Assembly: GCA_016617855.1 (NCBI GenBank)
Contig: JAECUM010004886.1
Location: forward strand, 62,001 to 126,000
Origin: Megalonaias nervosa
Taxonomy: Eukaryota > Mollusca > Bivalvia > Unionida > Unionidae
Direction: 5' to 3'
DNA length: 64,000 nucleotides
Shown one piece after another: positions 1 to 12,059 of the stretch (within the stretch, counting starts at the first letter, position 1; each line of letters starts with the position of its first letter). The notes beneath the pieces are model-generated. The model searched no databases. It saw nothing but the letters and a program-made list of their open reading frames with translations, and was not told where the DNA came from. A program made the translations under genes and the position numbers.

Positions 1-284
1 AAATGAAAAAGAATATAATTCTTACTTGCCAGTAAACTTACTATATGCATACTATGCACCAAAATAATTCTCAGTCAGCATGATTTTAAAGTTGAAACCG
101 ATTTAGCCCTTAGCTTTGACATTTTTGTAGACAATGACCAACAAAAGTATATTTGCATAGTTTGATTCACTCTGGTATTATTTTCAAATGAAGAAAAACA
201 AATGAAGAAATAATTTTTCTTTACTTGCATGTCGCATACCTGCCAAGATATGTTATGTAAAAATAATGCCCTAAACACCCACAA

Positions 285-589
285 GCAAATTTTTAAGTAA
301 ATTATGTTTCTCCGAGAATACTTACCCAATCACATTACTTAAAAATCCTTCAAACCATCCCACTATGCAAGTACACTCATTAGTATATCAGTCAGCCAAA
401 AAACTAGTGACACCTAGCGGTGTCAAGGGGAGACAGTGACAAGAGTTATTGCCCTTTGTCTATATTAGATACACGGTAAAAGATGAGTTTCATTTTTTAG
501 TAGGGCTGGATTCACGAGATAGCAGGCTAGTACTCCTAATGTGTTACGGTGAGTATTCTTGGAGAAACATAATTTACTTAAAAATTTGC
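285..589 (+). mobile_element. Terminal inverted-arm unit (DIRS-like end or MITE)
   Basis: A 42-bp arm at 285-326 is repeated in inverted orientation at 548-589 with two mismatches (core TAAATTATGTTTCTCC). A ~220-bp spacer contains the phrase AGGGCTGGATT near the right arm. The same architecture, more decayed, occurs at 11,581-11,884 and 27,431-28,392, where it follows DIRS-like coding remnants. It may be the 3' terminal structure of a DIRS-like element or a separate MITE. Confidence 0.5.
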
Positions 590-1850
590 ATTTCAGTAAA
601 TCTTAGTTCAAAAACATTTTTACAAAAGAGAGACCATTTTTGGCACTATCATATGTCCCCATACCTGTATAAACAGCAGCAGGGATCAACAAACCCAGAA
701 CTATCAGATTTTTTTTGGACTACTTACCTGTAAGCCCCATTACCTGTATAAACAGCAGCAGGGGTGGACAAACCCAGAACTACTAGACTTTGTTTTTGGA
801 CTACTTAACTCTAAGCCTTCCAGACTACTGGGTACATACATTTTTTCTTTGTAAGCAATAAGTATAAACTACAGTGCAGTATAAAGACCTGCCCATAACC
901 ACTGAGCAAATCAGATAAAGCATTCCTCACAACAGGACCAGGCCGAGCACAGTTTCACACTCTTGAAGGCTATGAGAGACATGTAGACTTCAGAAAAGCA
1001 AGTGACTCAGTAACGCTCTGCAAAAAACACAGCACAACTTGCATTCACAACTTCAAAGTCAATCCATGGATCATGACTCAAAAATAGCTGCCATTTGGAC
1101 CATATCAGCTATGTACAAAACAATAATTGAATGAAAAGTTGTGAATGCAGCAAACTATTCTTTTTCATTCACAGCTTTGAAGTCAATCCTGCTGTCAGTC
1201 TAATCATAGATATAACTGTGGTGGTCTGAATAGATTGCAGCGTCTTTGTTTGCAAAGACATTTCTGTTTAACATAATGTGATTATTTTTTTTAAGTTACT
1301 GCACTGACATTTATCCATGGTATATTTTTTCCAGCAAATAAGAAAATATTTAGTGAACTTGATAAATTACATAAAATTTAAACAGAAAATGACTACTCTC
1401 CTTAGGATAGTGCTTGATCTTGCAAAGGAATGCATGTACTTAACACACACACATTAACATACTCTAATAAATAATGAGAATGACATTTCTTTTTTCTTTT
1501 TTTATCTTAAATTTTTCAAAAAGTTTGATTTGGCCTGAATATCTTTAAAAAAATTTAATTGGCCAGCATGTTGTCATATTGACATTGTCAAATATGTGAT
1601 TAATGGTTCATAAATATAATTGTAATATTTAAAATTAATATGTGACAAATACAGCTGTTTTGAAAAAAATAAAAATTTTAATAATTCTGGGAATTACTTT
1701 GACATGAAAATTGAGAACACGCCTTTAATATCATTAAATTCATAACAAGATTACTCCAGAATTTCCATACATTCCTTAGTGATGGAAGCTACGAAAGTAT
1801 TGGTTACAGTGAAAAAGTACCATGGTAGATACCATAAAAATAAATATTGC
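590..1850. other. Intronic AT-rich sequence, no gene seen
   Basis: Probably inside the long AACS intron upstream of 4,351. A short imperfect duplication (phrase CCTGTATAAACAGCAGCAG) occurs at 664-682 and again near 743. Otherwise I see only AT-rich unique sequence and small A/T runs. Confidence 0.4.
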
Positions 1851-1854
1851 AGTA

Positions 1855-3118
1855 AACCAATATACCAGTAATACCATGTACCACTAATCAGTATATAAAC
1901 CATTGGGTACTAACTTAAGCCACATATAAATTGAGAGTACTGGACCATAGCATACTAACATAAGCAGTACAAAACTGGAGACTACTCAGTCATAGAGTAT
2001 TAACATAAGAAGTATATAAATTGAAAATACTGGACCATAGTATATTAATGTAAGCAGTACATAGATTTGGAGTGTTTGACCATAACATACTAACATAAGT
2101 AGTATAAAACTGGAGAGTACTGGACCATAGGGTACTAGCATAAGCAGCATACAAATTGAGACTACTGGACTCTAGAGGACTAACATAAGTATACATAAGC
2201 AATATATAAATAAAGAGTACTGAACCATAGGATATTCACATAAACAGTATAAAACTGGAGAGTAGTGGTCCATAGAGTACAAACAAAAGCATTATATAAA
2301 TTGAGAGTACAGTGCCATCAGATTTTAACATAAGTAGTATATAAATTGAGTGCTGCACCATAGCGTACTGACATAGGCAGTTTAAAATTGGAGAGTACTG
2401 TACCATAGTTTACTAATAAAAGCGGGGCCCCAAGTGGTCTAAAGCGCTCACCGTTCTGGATCGCTGCCATCTCACCTCTGTCTGCGTGAGTTCGAGTCTC
2501 AGGCTCAACTAATGTGGGTACGTGAGAAAGCCTGCCAGTAGCTTCTCGTGGGTCGGTGGTTCTTCCCGGAGTTTTCCAGGGTTCTTCCTCCACCAATTAT
2601 ACTGGCTGCCATGTATAACCTATCTTGTGCTGAAAAATGGCATTAAATCCTACAACAACAACAACAGCAACAACTGATACAAGCAGTATATAAACTGAGA
2701 GTGCTGGACCAGAGAGTATTAATATATGAAGTATAAAACTGGAGATTACTAGATGATAGGTTACTAGCATTAGCAGTATATAAATTTAAATTGCTGGACC
2801 ATAGGGTACTAACATAAGCAGTTTATAAATTGAAAGTACTGGACCATAGGATACTAACATACGCAGGATATAAATTGAGAGCATAAGCAATTTAAAACTG
2901 GAGAGTACTGAATTGTAGTTTACTGACATAAGCAGTATAAAACTAGAGGGTACTAACATAAGTAATGTATAAATTGAAAGTGCTAATATAAGAAGCATCA
3001 ACTGGAGAGTACAGGACCATAGGGTACTTGTATAAACATTATAAACCTTCTGAGTGCTGGAGCGTGGGGTACTAGCATAAATAGTATATAAATTGAGAGT
3101 ACTGGACCATAGGCTACT
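1855..3118. repeat. ~45-bp AT-rich minisatellite, interrupted by a SINE
   Basis: Imperfect tandem units of about 45 bp with the recurring phrases AACATAAGCAGTATATAAA and GAGAGTACTGGACCATAGGG. Array sequence continues on both sides of the SINE at 2423-2676, so the SINE inserted into a pre-existing array. Short reading frames here are by-products of the repeat. Confidence 0.8.
2423..2676 (+). mobile_element. tRNA-derived SINE, copy 1 (near full length)
   Basis: A tRNA-like head begins GGGGCCCCAAGTGGTCTAAA (A-box-like) and has a B-box-like GAGTTCGAGTCTC. A conserved body follows with TGAGAAAGCCTGCCAGTAGC and ending in AAAAATGGCATTAAA, then an (ACA)n tail. The family recurs at 29,395-29,656 (minus), 58,054-58,281, 21,860-22,055 and 39,990-40,078. 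Confidence 0.8.
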
Positions 3119-3936
3119 TTGGAGTCTCTATAAAAAAGGAACTGGGGGATATGTCATTTCAAGATGATTATTCTTCATATTAATTTGTATTGTGATTTAC
3201 TTTTGTCCATAATTGAGGGTAGAGGTTGTGCCTACCTGACTAATGTCCTTTTTCATAAACAACATATTACATAGCAAATTCTTATCTGTAATTTTGGATT
3301 ATGTATTAAGATCATTATTACTTAAGGTAAGCATGTCTATTTGACCTTTTGACCTTGGAAGTTTCTAGAAGGGATCTTGTTTATTAATTTGATGGGAAAA
3401 TAACCCGCATTCTGGTTCTGTTATTGTGTCTTAGTTTTTGTATAATGGACAAGTAAGCAAATTCTTCATTCCATATCTAAACATTGGTCTTAGTGGAACC
3501 AGTTTTAGTTGCGTTCAGTTATTATTTGAGAGGATTTATTTATCTAAATTATTCATTGGAATTACAAAGTGCTCTTTGACTTTAAGACAAAATCACTATA
3601 TTGGGATTATTGTGAATTCATTTAGAAACATTTTGGATTATATCATTGGGATACATCAAGACTGCTAGGACATCAACACCATTCCAGGCTGTTAGTAAAT
3701 CAGCACCTTCAGGATTGGAATTCATTTGGAACACCACTGGAATTCATTAGGAATACTCTATACTTTTGGACTTGTGACAGAATTTTTAGGATTATTTGGA
3801 TTTAATTCATAATACTTTAAGTTCTTTTTAAATTTTTACTTTATATTCTAGGGAAATAAATCTGTTGAATTTTACAAAACTTGTTGGTTTTCACTCTTTT
3901 CTGTTACTTAGTTTAAGACCATAGAGTTGTAACATC
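3112..3936 (+). mobile_element. Decayed solo LTR, related to the Gypsy LTR at 50.5 kb
   Basis: The 3' ~130 bp match the end of the LTRs at 50,508 and 56,220: a TTCTAGGGAAATAAAT block with poly(A)-signal-like GAAATAAA, a CTTGTTGG-type stretch, and a GTAACA terminus at 3,931-3,936. The upstream body carries related phrases (GGATTATTTGGATT). The 5' boundary is uncertain. A (TCA)n microsatellite follows immediately. Confidence 0.5.
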
Positions 3937-3963
3937 ATCATCATTATTATCATCATCATCATG
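3937..3963. repeat. (TCA)n microsatellite
   Basis: TCATCATCATTATTATCATC-type trinucleotide run directly after the LTR remnant. Confidence 0.8.
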
Positions 3964-4350
3964 TTCAAGTAATACAGACTACCTTATTGAAGTTTTGCCT
4001 GTTAGGGAGAACTTCCTATGGATTGAAAGAAACCGTGATCCAGTTTCAAGTGAAAGAAGCCTTTATTTAAAATATATGGCAACAGTTGTTTCTTACAATG
4101 TTGTAAATTTAGAATGTAATTTAAGACTTTTGTATTAAGTTAAAGTACATATATTATAGTACTAAATTCAATTTTTGTTTGCATGAGAAAGCTAATATTG
4201 TAATTTAGAAACCTTACAGATATTGGTAACTGGGAAGGCACAAGTTGTATTAAATTTGATGAGACCTTTTGCAAGTATGGAAATACTTGTACATCGAGCA
4301 AGAAACTTTGTTATCTAATTCTGGAAATGGAATATACATTCTTACCTTAG

Positions 4351-4475
4351 GTTGGTTGGATGATGTGGAATTGGCAGGTGTCAGCATTAGCTGTTGGAGC
4401 AACCATTGTCCTGTATGATGGTTCTCCTCTTGTACCCCATGCCAACATCCTTTGGGACCTGGTGGATGAGCTCGG
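4351..4475 (+). CDS. AACS: AACS exon (first in window)
   Basis: Acceptor AG is at 4349-4350 and donor GT at 4476-4477. The exon starts in phase 0 with VGWMMWNW and contains LYDGSPLVP, a conserved block next to the acyl/adenylate pocket of AACS. It ends two bases into a Gly codon. I found no earlier AACS exon between 1 and 4,350, so the intron before this exon is longer than 4.3 kb. Confidence 0.93.
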
Positions 4476-5109
4476 GTAGGTAATATCAGGAATTCTGTTG
4501 TTAGCTGTTGTTTTCTGTATTAGGCAATTTATGTCCAAGAAGTCTTTAACCACACATAAGAATTTTCCATATACTTCTGGATTACCAATGTTTATTTAGG
4601 TGTGAGGGGCCACATTGTAACCGACAAGAATGAGAGTATGGTAATAGAGATAAAAATGTGAAAAATTAAAGTAAGATAGGATTTTATAATGAATTTGAAG
4701 ATATCTGAATGAAAATGGGATCATCAATTTAACAACAAATAAGGCATTGTGCGAAATGATGCAAATGAAGGAATGAAATTTTGACGGATCTTGCATCTGA
4801 TATACTGTTATATAAATAATGCATGCATGAACAGTCTGTATTTACCTATTTAAATAATATTTATTTCTCTTCAGCCATTCTCATATCTGTGTAACTATGT
4901 TGACAGACTAGAAGAACAACTACATATGTTCAGTTTGTGAGAAGCATCGTAAAGATGAGGCATAGTAGTTGCAAGAAAGTTTCTACAGCTAAAAACACTA
5001 AGTTGTCATCCATTTGTTCCCTACTTGTTATAGAGAACAGGAAGTATTAAAATGGGCCTGTCTGTCCATCCACCTGTCTGTCAATGATACTTTCATATTC
5101 CAAAACAAA

Positions 5110-6240
5110 CTCAATTGATTTTGAATTTCAGCCATATAAAATGGTGTGCAATTTTGATAATGATTAGGCCCTGGTGGAGTTTGATTGCTGGCATTCCATT
5201 ATTTAGCACAGTTATAGCCCCTGAATGTCAGACACACCCACTTTTGTTACCACACAATAATTCCCTCAACTATTGTTTAGATAGCAACCAAAATTTGATA
5301 TACAGCTTGATATTTATGAGACTTCTCCTTGTTTAGCAAAGTTGATGCCCTGCTTCCCTTCTGTTTCTGCACAATAACTCCCTAAGTTAATGGATTTCAA
5401 CAAAAATTTGGTATGCTAATAAACATTGATGAGACTCCCTACCCCGCATTCTGAGTTTGATTGTTAACATTCTGTGCCATCATTTAGCAGTCATTCCCAA
5501 TTTTCAGACATACCCACTTTCTTTTCCACAAGTTAAATACCTTGATTGTTACTGGATGTTAGCTGAATTTGGCATGCCTTTTGAGCCTGATGAGACTTGG
5601 GTCAGGTTCAGTTATCATCATTCTTTATCATTATTTAGCATAGTTTTAGCCCCTGCTTGTCAGACTCACCCATTGTTCCACACATTAACTTTTAACTATG
5701 ATTGGATTTCAACCAAATTCAGTATGCAGTTGGATTTTCATGAAACCTTGGGTGACTTCAGATGCCAGCATATTGTATCATTTAGTGGAGTTATAAACCT
5801 TGATTGTCAGACCCACAGGAACTCTCTTCTTATTGCATTTCAGCCAATGATATGGACAGATTAATATTGATGAGGCTTTGGCTGAATTCAGATGTCAATA
5901 TATTACATTGTCTTTAAAAGTGAGTTATAGACCCTGATTGATGGACCTACCCACTTTAATTTCCACACAATAAATCCTTTATTTATTATTGGTTTTCAAC
6001 GCAGTTTGGTAGAAATCTTTATATTGATAGGACCTTGTCTGAGGCAGAATTCAGTGTTATTATTTAGTAGACATCAAACAAATTCATTTTCATTTCACAA
6101 TTATAACTGCCTTATTTCAATCAAAGTTGGTACTCAGCTTGATTTTGAGGAGACCTTGGCTGTGTTCATTTGTCAAAATTCTACATCATTTAGTGGAGTG
6201 TCTGACCCTGATTATCATACCAACACACTTTCACTTCTGG
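5110..6240. repeat. Degenerate ~150-bp tandem repeat in AACS intron
   Basis: About eight imperfect units spaced 124-157 bp, anchored by the recurring phrase ATTTAGCAnAGTTnTAGCCC followed by CTGnnTGTCAGACnCACCCA. Units carry CACACAATAA and GATTTnnATGAGAC blocks. The small + strand reading frames here follow the repeat and show no protein family I know. Confidence 0.7.
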
Positions 6241-6757
6241 ACATGAATGAATTTTTAAGAAATTTGTTAGTCAGCTTCATACTAATGAAGGAATCACATG
6301 TATTGTGATGCTCCTACTAAGAAAACAATGATGGTATTTGAGGAATTTGTTTGCATCAATAGAATGAAAAAGTGAGTACTCTCCACTGTATCAGTTTTTT
6401 AGTGATTCTTATGACCTGTTTACTGTAAATACAGGTGGTTTTTTTAGTGATTTTTAAAAATGGATTATGATTTTTCATGATTCCTCTGTATCTGAGTTTT
6501 GCTATTTTTAATAGCTTAAGCTGATAAATGAATCAGGAGAGAATGTCTTTCTTTTTGTATTAGATACAGAATGCTTGAAGATTTTTCTGTAAGCAAAGTA
6601 TGAGACAACATTGAGAAGATGTCTGATACAAAAATGAGACCTTAAATTTTACATTAAGTTTAAATGACAGATTTGACCAGCACTTTCTTTGACATTGTGA
6701 TGCCTTGCATTTGATAAGGAATTATTTTTCTTCATCTGAAAATAAAAAGAAAGCATT

Positions 6758-7010
6758 TAATATATTCCATGCAGGATAACAATACTGGGAGCAAGTAGAA
6801 AAAAAGATTTTAATATTCGATGTAGAATAAAAATACTGGGAACAAGTAGATAAAAAAGTTTTTAATATATTCCATGTAGGATAACAATACTGGGAACAAG
6901 TAGAAAAAAAGTTTTTAATATTCGATGTAGAATAAAAATACTGGGAACAAGTAGATAAAAAAGTTTTTAATATATTCCATGTAGGATAACAATACTGGGA
7001 ACAAGTGCCA
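6758..7010. repeat. Tandem array of the exon-2 splice acceptor
   Basis: Five units of about 51 bp in an A-B-A-B-A pattern. Type A carries CCATG(C/T)AG|GATAACAAT followed by ACTGGGAACAAGT; type B carries CGATGTAG|AATAAAAAT and the same tail. The last A unit is the true acceptor and exon start (6,985). The other four reproduce acceptor plus ~20 exon bases, then turn into AGAAAAAAAG or AGATAAAAAA and lead to stop codons in the AACS frame. Confidence 0.85.
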
Positions 7011-7049
7011 AGTGGCTGGCTGTGATGGAGGAACGCAACTTAAAGCCAG
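6985..7049 (+). CDS. AACS: AACS exon 2 of window
   Basis: A 65-nt exon. Its first base completes the split Gly codon and it encodes ITILGTSAKWLAVMEE and NLKP. The acceptor is CCATGTAG|G and the donor CCAG|GTATG. The first ~22 nt of this exon and its acceptor are repeated four times just upstream (6758-6980). Only this last copy continues into AACS sequence, because the others run into stop codons. Confidence 0.93.
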
Positions 7050-7398
7050 GTATGTTATTTTAATGTTTGTGTAAAGGGATATAATTCACTTTGAATAAAT
7101 TCGATATCAGCAAGGAGATCACTTGGGTACTTTAAAAAATCTAGTTAATTAGAGGGACATTTGAATTTATTTGAGTAAGTGTATCGATCCAGAAAGATTA
7201 GTTAACAGTTTTAATAATTAGCACAAGATATTAAAGGTATTTATAATGGACTCGGTTGTAAATAAAATAGATTAAATTTTCACTGACAAGGAGAAATGTA
7301 TCTGCTAGATGAGTTGGTACTGTCTCAAATTTATAATTTTCATGCACTCTGTTAGATCATCACCTTGTATAATATAAAATGGAATGTTTTTCCCTCAG

Positions 7399-7521
7399 GA
7401 TCAACACATAAGCTGCAGAGACTCAAGATGATCTTGTCAACAGGGTCTCCACTGATGCCAAGAAGCTATGATTATGTGTACAGGGAAATCAAGAGCGACA
7501 TTTTGCTGGGTTCTATCACAG
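7399..7521 (+). CDS. AACS: AACS exon 3 of window
   Basis: Acceptor TCCCTCAG|GA and donor ACAG|GTGTG. It encodes [20 protein letters not shown] followed by a YDYVYREIK segment ending in LLGSIT. The STGSPL block is a hallmark of AACS. Phase in is one base of the codon already supplied; phase out is one base. Confidence 0.94.
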
Positions 7522-8639
7522 GTGTGTAATCAATGTAAATTATGATGTTTTAGCATCATTAAAGTTTTGAAAATTCAGTAAATGCCCCTATTTTTTTTTT
7601 TAAATTGTTGTGAAAAGATGACCAGCTAAAAGTATAGTGCAGGACAGGATAGTGTTAATCATGAATATAATCTTGTGTAGGCAGTGTCATTGCTAAATTC
7701 TGTGGAAATTTCCTGCCAGTGAAATCTGTGTGTATCAGGTTTTCCATGACATGGGTTATATCATTCAGATTTGCAGAACTAAGAAAGTACATTTTGAGAA
7801 AATTCAAGAGTCCTAAATATAAGTATATTTATTGCCATTCTTATTACCAGCTAAAGAAGACATATTTATGCCCTGTCATTTTCATGCTTGCTGTTGGAGT
7901 AACCCCAGCTCTGATCTGTATGATATAGTGTGTGACTTCTATTGCTAGCCTAATATTGTATAAAAATAGTTAAATGGGAGAAATTTCAAAGCAGCTGTTG
8001 TGTGTCAGTACATTTAGCCAGTGGAAATAACACTTTCTCATCAATTTGTCTTATTTGCTCTGAAGCTCTTAATTTCCTACCAAAACCTTCAGTTGCATTT
8101 TTTTCTTGAATTTAGTGTTTTGACTGACTTGTAAAATGGTACGTCTCTGATAGATATGCAATAGCTCATGGCCATAATATGCTTTTCTATGGTATGTTTA
8201 TATACCCTAGAGAGCACTGGTCATAGTCTGAACCATTCTATTTGCAAAAAGTTAAGAATATTTCTCCTAAATAACTATTTTAATGATGAGAATGGTATTG
8301 TCAATTACTGCGTCTCTCGCTTTTGTTCTTGACATTGCAGATATCACGTTCGTTCATTTGCTTGTTTCAAAGTTTTGTTTGTGATGCAGTGAACTTGTCC
8401 ACATCATTAACTTTATCATCTATACTTTCAAATGAATGAAACAGCTTGTTTAGTTCATTCACAGACACATTTAATCAACCAAAAGCATCTCAGACATGAG
8501 TTCACATGGTTTGTTCACAGAGTAGTTCCTAATACACAATACTATTTTTAGACAAATGTGTCATGCAGTATAAAGGTGTTCAGTATAGAAAAATACTGTA
8601 CGATTCTGACAATGCAAAGTTAATGGAGAAAAAAATGAG
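7522..8639. other. AACS intron sequence, nothing distinctive
   Basis: AT-rich intron downstream of exon 3. I see no coding homology, RNA gene or clear repeat here. Short reading frames have no recognisable motif. Confidence 0.4.
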
Positions 8640-8771
8640 CATATAATGTAAGTTCCTTTTAAATTTTCACTTTGTTCTCTAGGGTAATAATTATTTATTG
8701 AATTTTACAAAATTGTTGGTTTTCATTCCTTGCTGTTACTTAGTTTAAGACCATAGAGTTGTAACAGGCAG
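8640..8771 (+). mobile_element. 3' fragment of the same LTR family
   Basis: About 130 bp closely similar to 3,824-3,936: an AAGTTCC(T)TTTAAATTTT start, the TTCTAGGG(A/T)AATAA block, AGACCATAGAGTTGTAACA end. It is 5'-truncated and indicates a second insertion of this LTR family in the same gene. Confidence 0.55.
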
Positions 8772-9454
8772 CTTATTGGGCACATGTTCCCTGCATTCCA
8801 GAGCAGAGTGCCTTTAAGTCTTAGTGTTTGGGATTTTTTTCTGACCTAACTGGGATTTCTGCCTACTGCTCAAGGCCATTGATTCCATCTGCCACCATCT
8901 CAGCTCCAGACCAGTCCAGCCAGCCTATCCTGTGGGCATTTACCAGAACACATCCATTTTGATGTGATATCTTCCCTTCCGCCTGCTGTTGATTCAAGAG
9001 CAGGCGTTTTATCCACTGCTGTGGTTTATACAGAAGCAATCATTGCAATACTGACAACACTCTAATAAATTGGAGTGGAAGATTATTTTCTTGTTCTACT
9101 AGCATCCAAATAAATGACTTTGACATTCTGCTCCTGCGGCCCACCAGCAGTAACCCTGTAGGCACCAGACTCCTCATTTTCGTGAAGCTTCAGTTGTTGA
9201 CATGTTTCCAGACAAGGAATGTGTTCTACAGGTTCTTTGAGGCCCCAACTAGTCCTGAAAAATTAGTTTTGCAGTAGCAGATACAGATTTTGCTTAGCAA
9301 GCGAGGGTATATATTTATAGCTGCATTTAAGTTCAAGATGGCAATAGCATGATCATTAGGTCTTTTTGTAAAAAGCAACGATTTAACCTCAGTTCCTGAA
9401 CCTTCATCAAGACAGGTGCATCATCAACCACTTAAGATCAATTGTAACTATAGT

Positions 9455-9705
9455 ACTCTGTGGTGTACCTGGACAACATCTTACAGAAACACATGGTAAG
9501 TCTTATTTGTGGTGTTCCTGAACAACGCCTTAAAGAAACACACATTAAGTTTGATTTTGATTCAGCTACGGTGTACCTGGACAACATCTTACAGAAACAT
9601 ATGGTAAGTTTTACCTGTGGCATACCTGGACAACATCATTCAAAAACACATGGTAAGTTTGGTCTGTGGTGTACTGAACAACATATTACAAAAACACATG
9701 GAAGG
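9455..9705. repeat. ~43-bp minisatellite
   Basis: Five to six imperfect copies built from GTGTACCTGGACAACATC, TTACAGAAACACATGGTAAG and a CTGTGGTG-type joiner. It lies just upstream of the DIRS-like remnant and is open in two strands only because of its repeat structure. Confidence 0.75.
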
Positions 9706-11895
9706 TTTTGATTCTGATTCAAGATCTGAACAGCTTACTATCTTTCCCCTCAGTTGGACTTTCCTGTGAATGAAAAGACAGATCACTCTCCCTCCCAGTA
9801 TTTTATTCATCCTGGTATCAGGTTTTTGCATCATCACAATTTAGTTCAACTTTGCCACCAAGTGCATTGCATAGGTTGTCAGTCTCCAAGAAGATATGGG
9901 TTTCCATAAGGGTGTTTTTGTAATTCCTCAGACTTTTCAATGAAGTCTCAGAGCATCTTCATATCAGCATGTTCTTTATGAACCTCTGAAGATGGTTGTC
10001 CTGGCATTGAATCACAGACAACTTTTTGTCAAGGAGAGGTCAGATTGCACATGTAGTTGTTTCCCACCCAACCATCTTCATTCTTTTCACATCCAAGGTG
10101 GAACACAGATGGCACATGTTTTTGTTTATGGTGCCAGATCCAGAAGCCCTGGGCAGGGATGCTTTGTTGTTCAGTGAGGTCATGCTCTGGGGACAAGCCT
10201 TCCCTCCAACTGTTTGTATTCCATGAGTGATTCAGTAAGAGATCAGACCTGCAAGGTGGATCTGATCACCCCTCTCAGATGTGACAGGTCATGCGTTAAA
10301 TGATCTACCTGAGCTAGTGATAGACATTACCAGGAAGATCCAGACAGATCCCATCCTGTTCAGTCAGCCAAGATCACAGATTATTTCCATTTCTTCTTCA
10401 TGCTTGGCTCTTACCTGAAAAGCCATAAGTGGAGCAGAGTTTAGCATTTTTGTTCTGAATAGGATCACACATTGGAAAAGGATTTGGGAAAGTTGCATGT
10501 CTTGCACACTGGATCTGTGTTAGTGATATAGCTGCCTTGCAGGCATCGTTTCTGTAAAAATCTAATTTCTTTCTCTGGCTCTTTAAAGGAATTATTACAG
10601 ATTATAATTAAAGGCTACCATTTCATGATTTCTTACACTTTTAGCCATGATGATGGTCTTTCTGTTTTTTTGGCCAACTTTGAATCTCAACTAGCTTGTG
10701 TCATTGTTCTCTAAATAGAACACCTCACTGATTTTTACATAACACAATTTCAGTTTGAGCTTTTGACCAAAATGTTGTTGAAGCTATCATACAAAATGTG
10801 CTTCCTGATAACCTTGGTTTCATCTTGTAGGGTGAGTGAACTGACCCAAACTGTCTTCAGTTCTGCTGAGATGGTTTGTTGGTTCTAATGATGCAACCAG
10901 GATTTTTGGCCAAGAACCAGTTGCCATCCATGGTTAATCAGAATGTGATAATTTGGTCTCTCTTATCATTAGACCCTTAAGAGAGAGATGAGATTCCAAG
11001 ACAATGTTCTTGTTTACAAGTGCAACTTGGAATGAACTGAGAACATTCATGGAACCAGGAAAAAACTTTTCCTCCCTCTTAAAGAGGAAAAGCATGACAA
11101 TACTCCTGAAGATTTGGCGTGTTAGTTCAAATGGGGGATTTGCTTAATGTTTTCTAAGATTTCACAGGATCAGATTTGCCATCTCTGCAGATGACTTTCT
11201 CAAGCTTTTATCTTTGTGATTTATTCTCGCAGAGAAGAAAACTGACTTTGTTAGGCTTGTTAAAGCCAGCATAACCTTATCATGCGCATGGTTTAAAGCA
11301 TTTGCTGGATTCACCAAGCATTTTTTTCAGTAAGAAAATACCATATATTCTCCGTATCATTTTTTCAAAGGCTTTACAGCAGTCATGTGTCACTAGCAAT
11401 TCTACATCTTAGCAGAGTGGTGACATCCTTTATATGTGGACACGTAAAATAAGATCCTCTGAAGGGCAACCAAGGTCAAGGTAGAGGTTGGACGCTTGTG
11501 CATTTCTTAATCCTCTTACCAGTTCTCCTTAAATTAATATAAAATTATATATTCCATGGAGAAAGGAAAGGTTTAAAAGTAGATTAAGTTTCTCTATGAA
11601 TATTTATCATTAAGCCCACCTGCACCTGCCCACAAATGTAAGGATCCTTATCAATGTATTGCTTTAGCTTAAACTGAAGATTGTCTGTTATACTAGTAGT
11701 CACTCTGCAGTGACAAAGGAGATTATTATAGTAGCTTGGAAGAGTTAATTCCCATAGATAATATTTTTATAGTATATGTTGTATATTGATCGGAAAGACA
11801 ATTTTTTTTTCATTTCCAGGAGGGCTGGATTTGGGATCATAGTATTCATGAGATCTTGCAAGTATTCTGAGAGAAATATGATTGATAATAATTTC
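9700..11895 (+). mobile_element. DIRS-like retroelement remnant A
   Basis: Between about 9,920 and 10,230 the + strand keeps a string of motifs in shifting frames: LRLFNEVSEHLHIS (from 9,927), LSRRGQI (near 10,026), HPTIFILF, then VPDPEALGRDALL (10,131-10,169) and AFPP. This order (AD.LSRR, HP.IF, VPDP.A...DAL, FPP) is what I know from the RT-RNase H segment of DIRS-type tyrosine-recombinase retroelements. The rest is too decayed to read. The 3' end appears to be the inverted-arm unit at 11,581-11,884. No recombinase could be recognised. Confidence 0.5.
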
Positions 11896-12059
11896 TGTTT
11901 CTGTTAAATTTTAGATATATGTCTTAAAACTTTACTTGATCATGTAAGCATGAACACAAGGATTATTGTTCTATGTACAGTCAGACATCATTTTAATGCT
12001 TGCCAACAGGTGGAGTGTTGTCTTTTATGATGTTTTCTGTCAATCTGTAAATTCATCTG

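Noticed and set aside
449..733. 94-codon + strand frame near the window start
   Set aside because: It spans the right inverted arm of the terminal unit and has no domain; chance frame.
10026..10226. 66-codon + strand frame as a host gene
   Set aside because: Its motifs (VPDPEALGRDALL, AFPP) belong to a DIRS-like RT-RNase H remnant; there is no independent gene.
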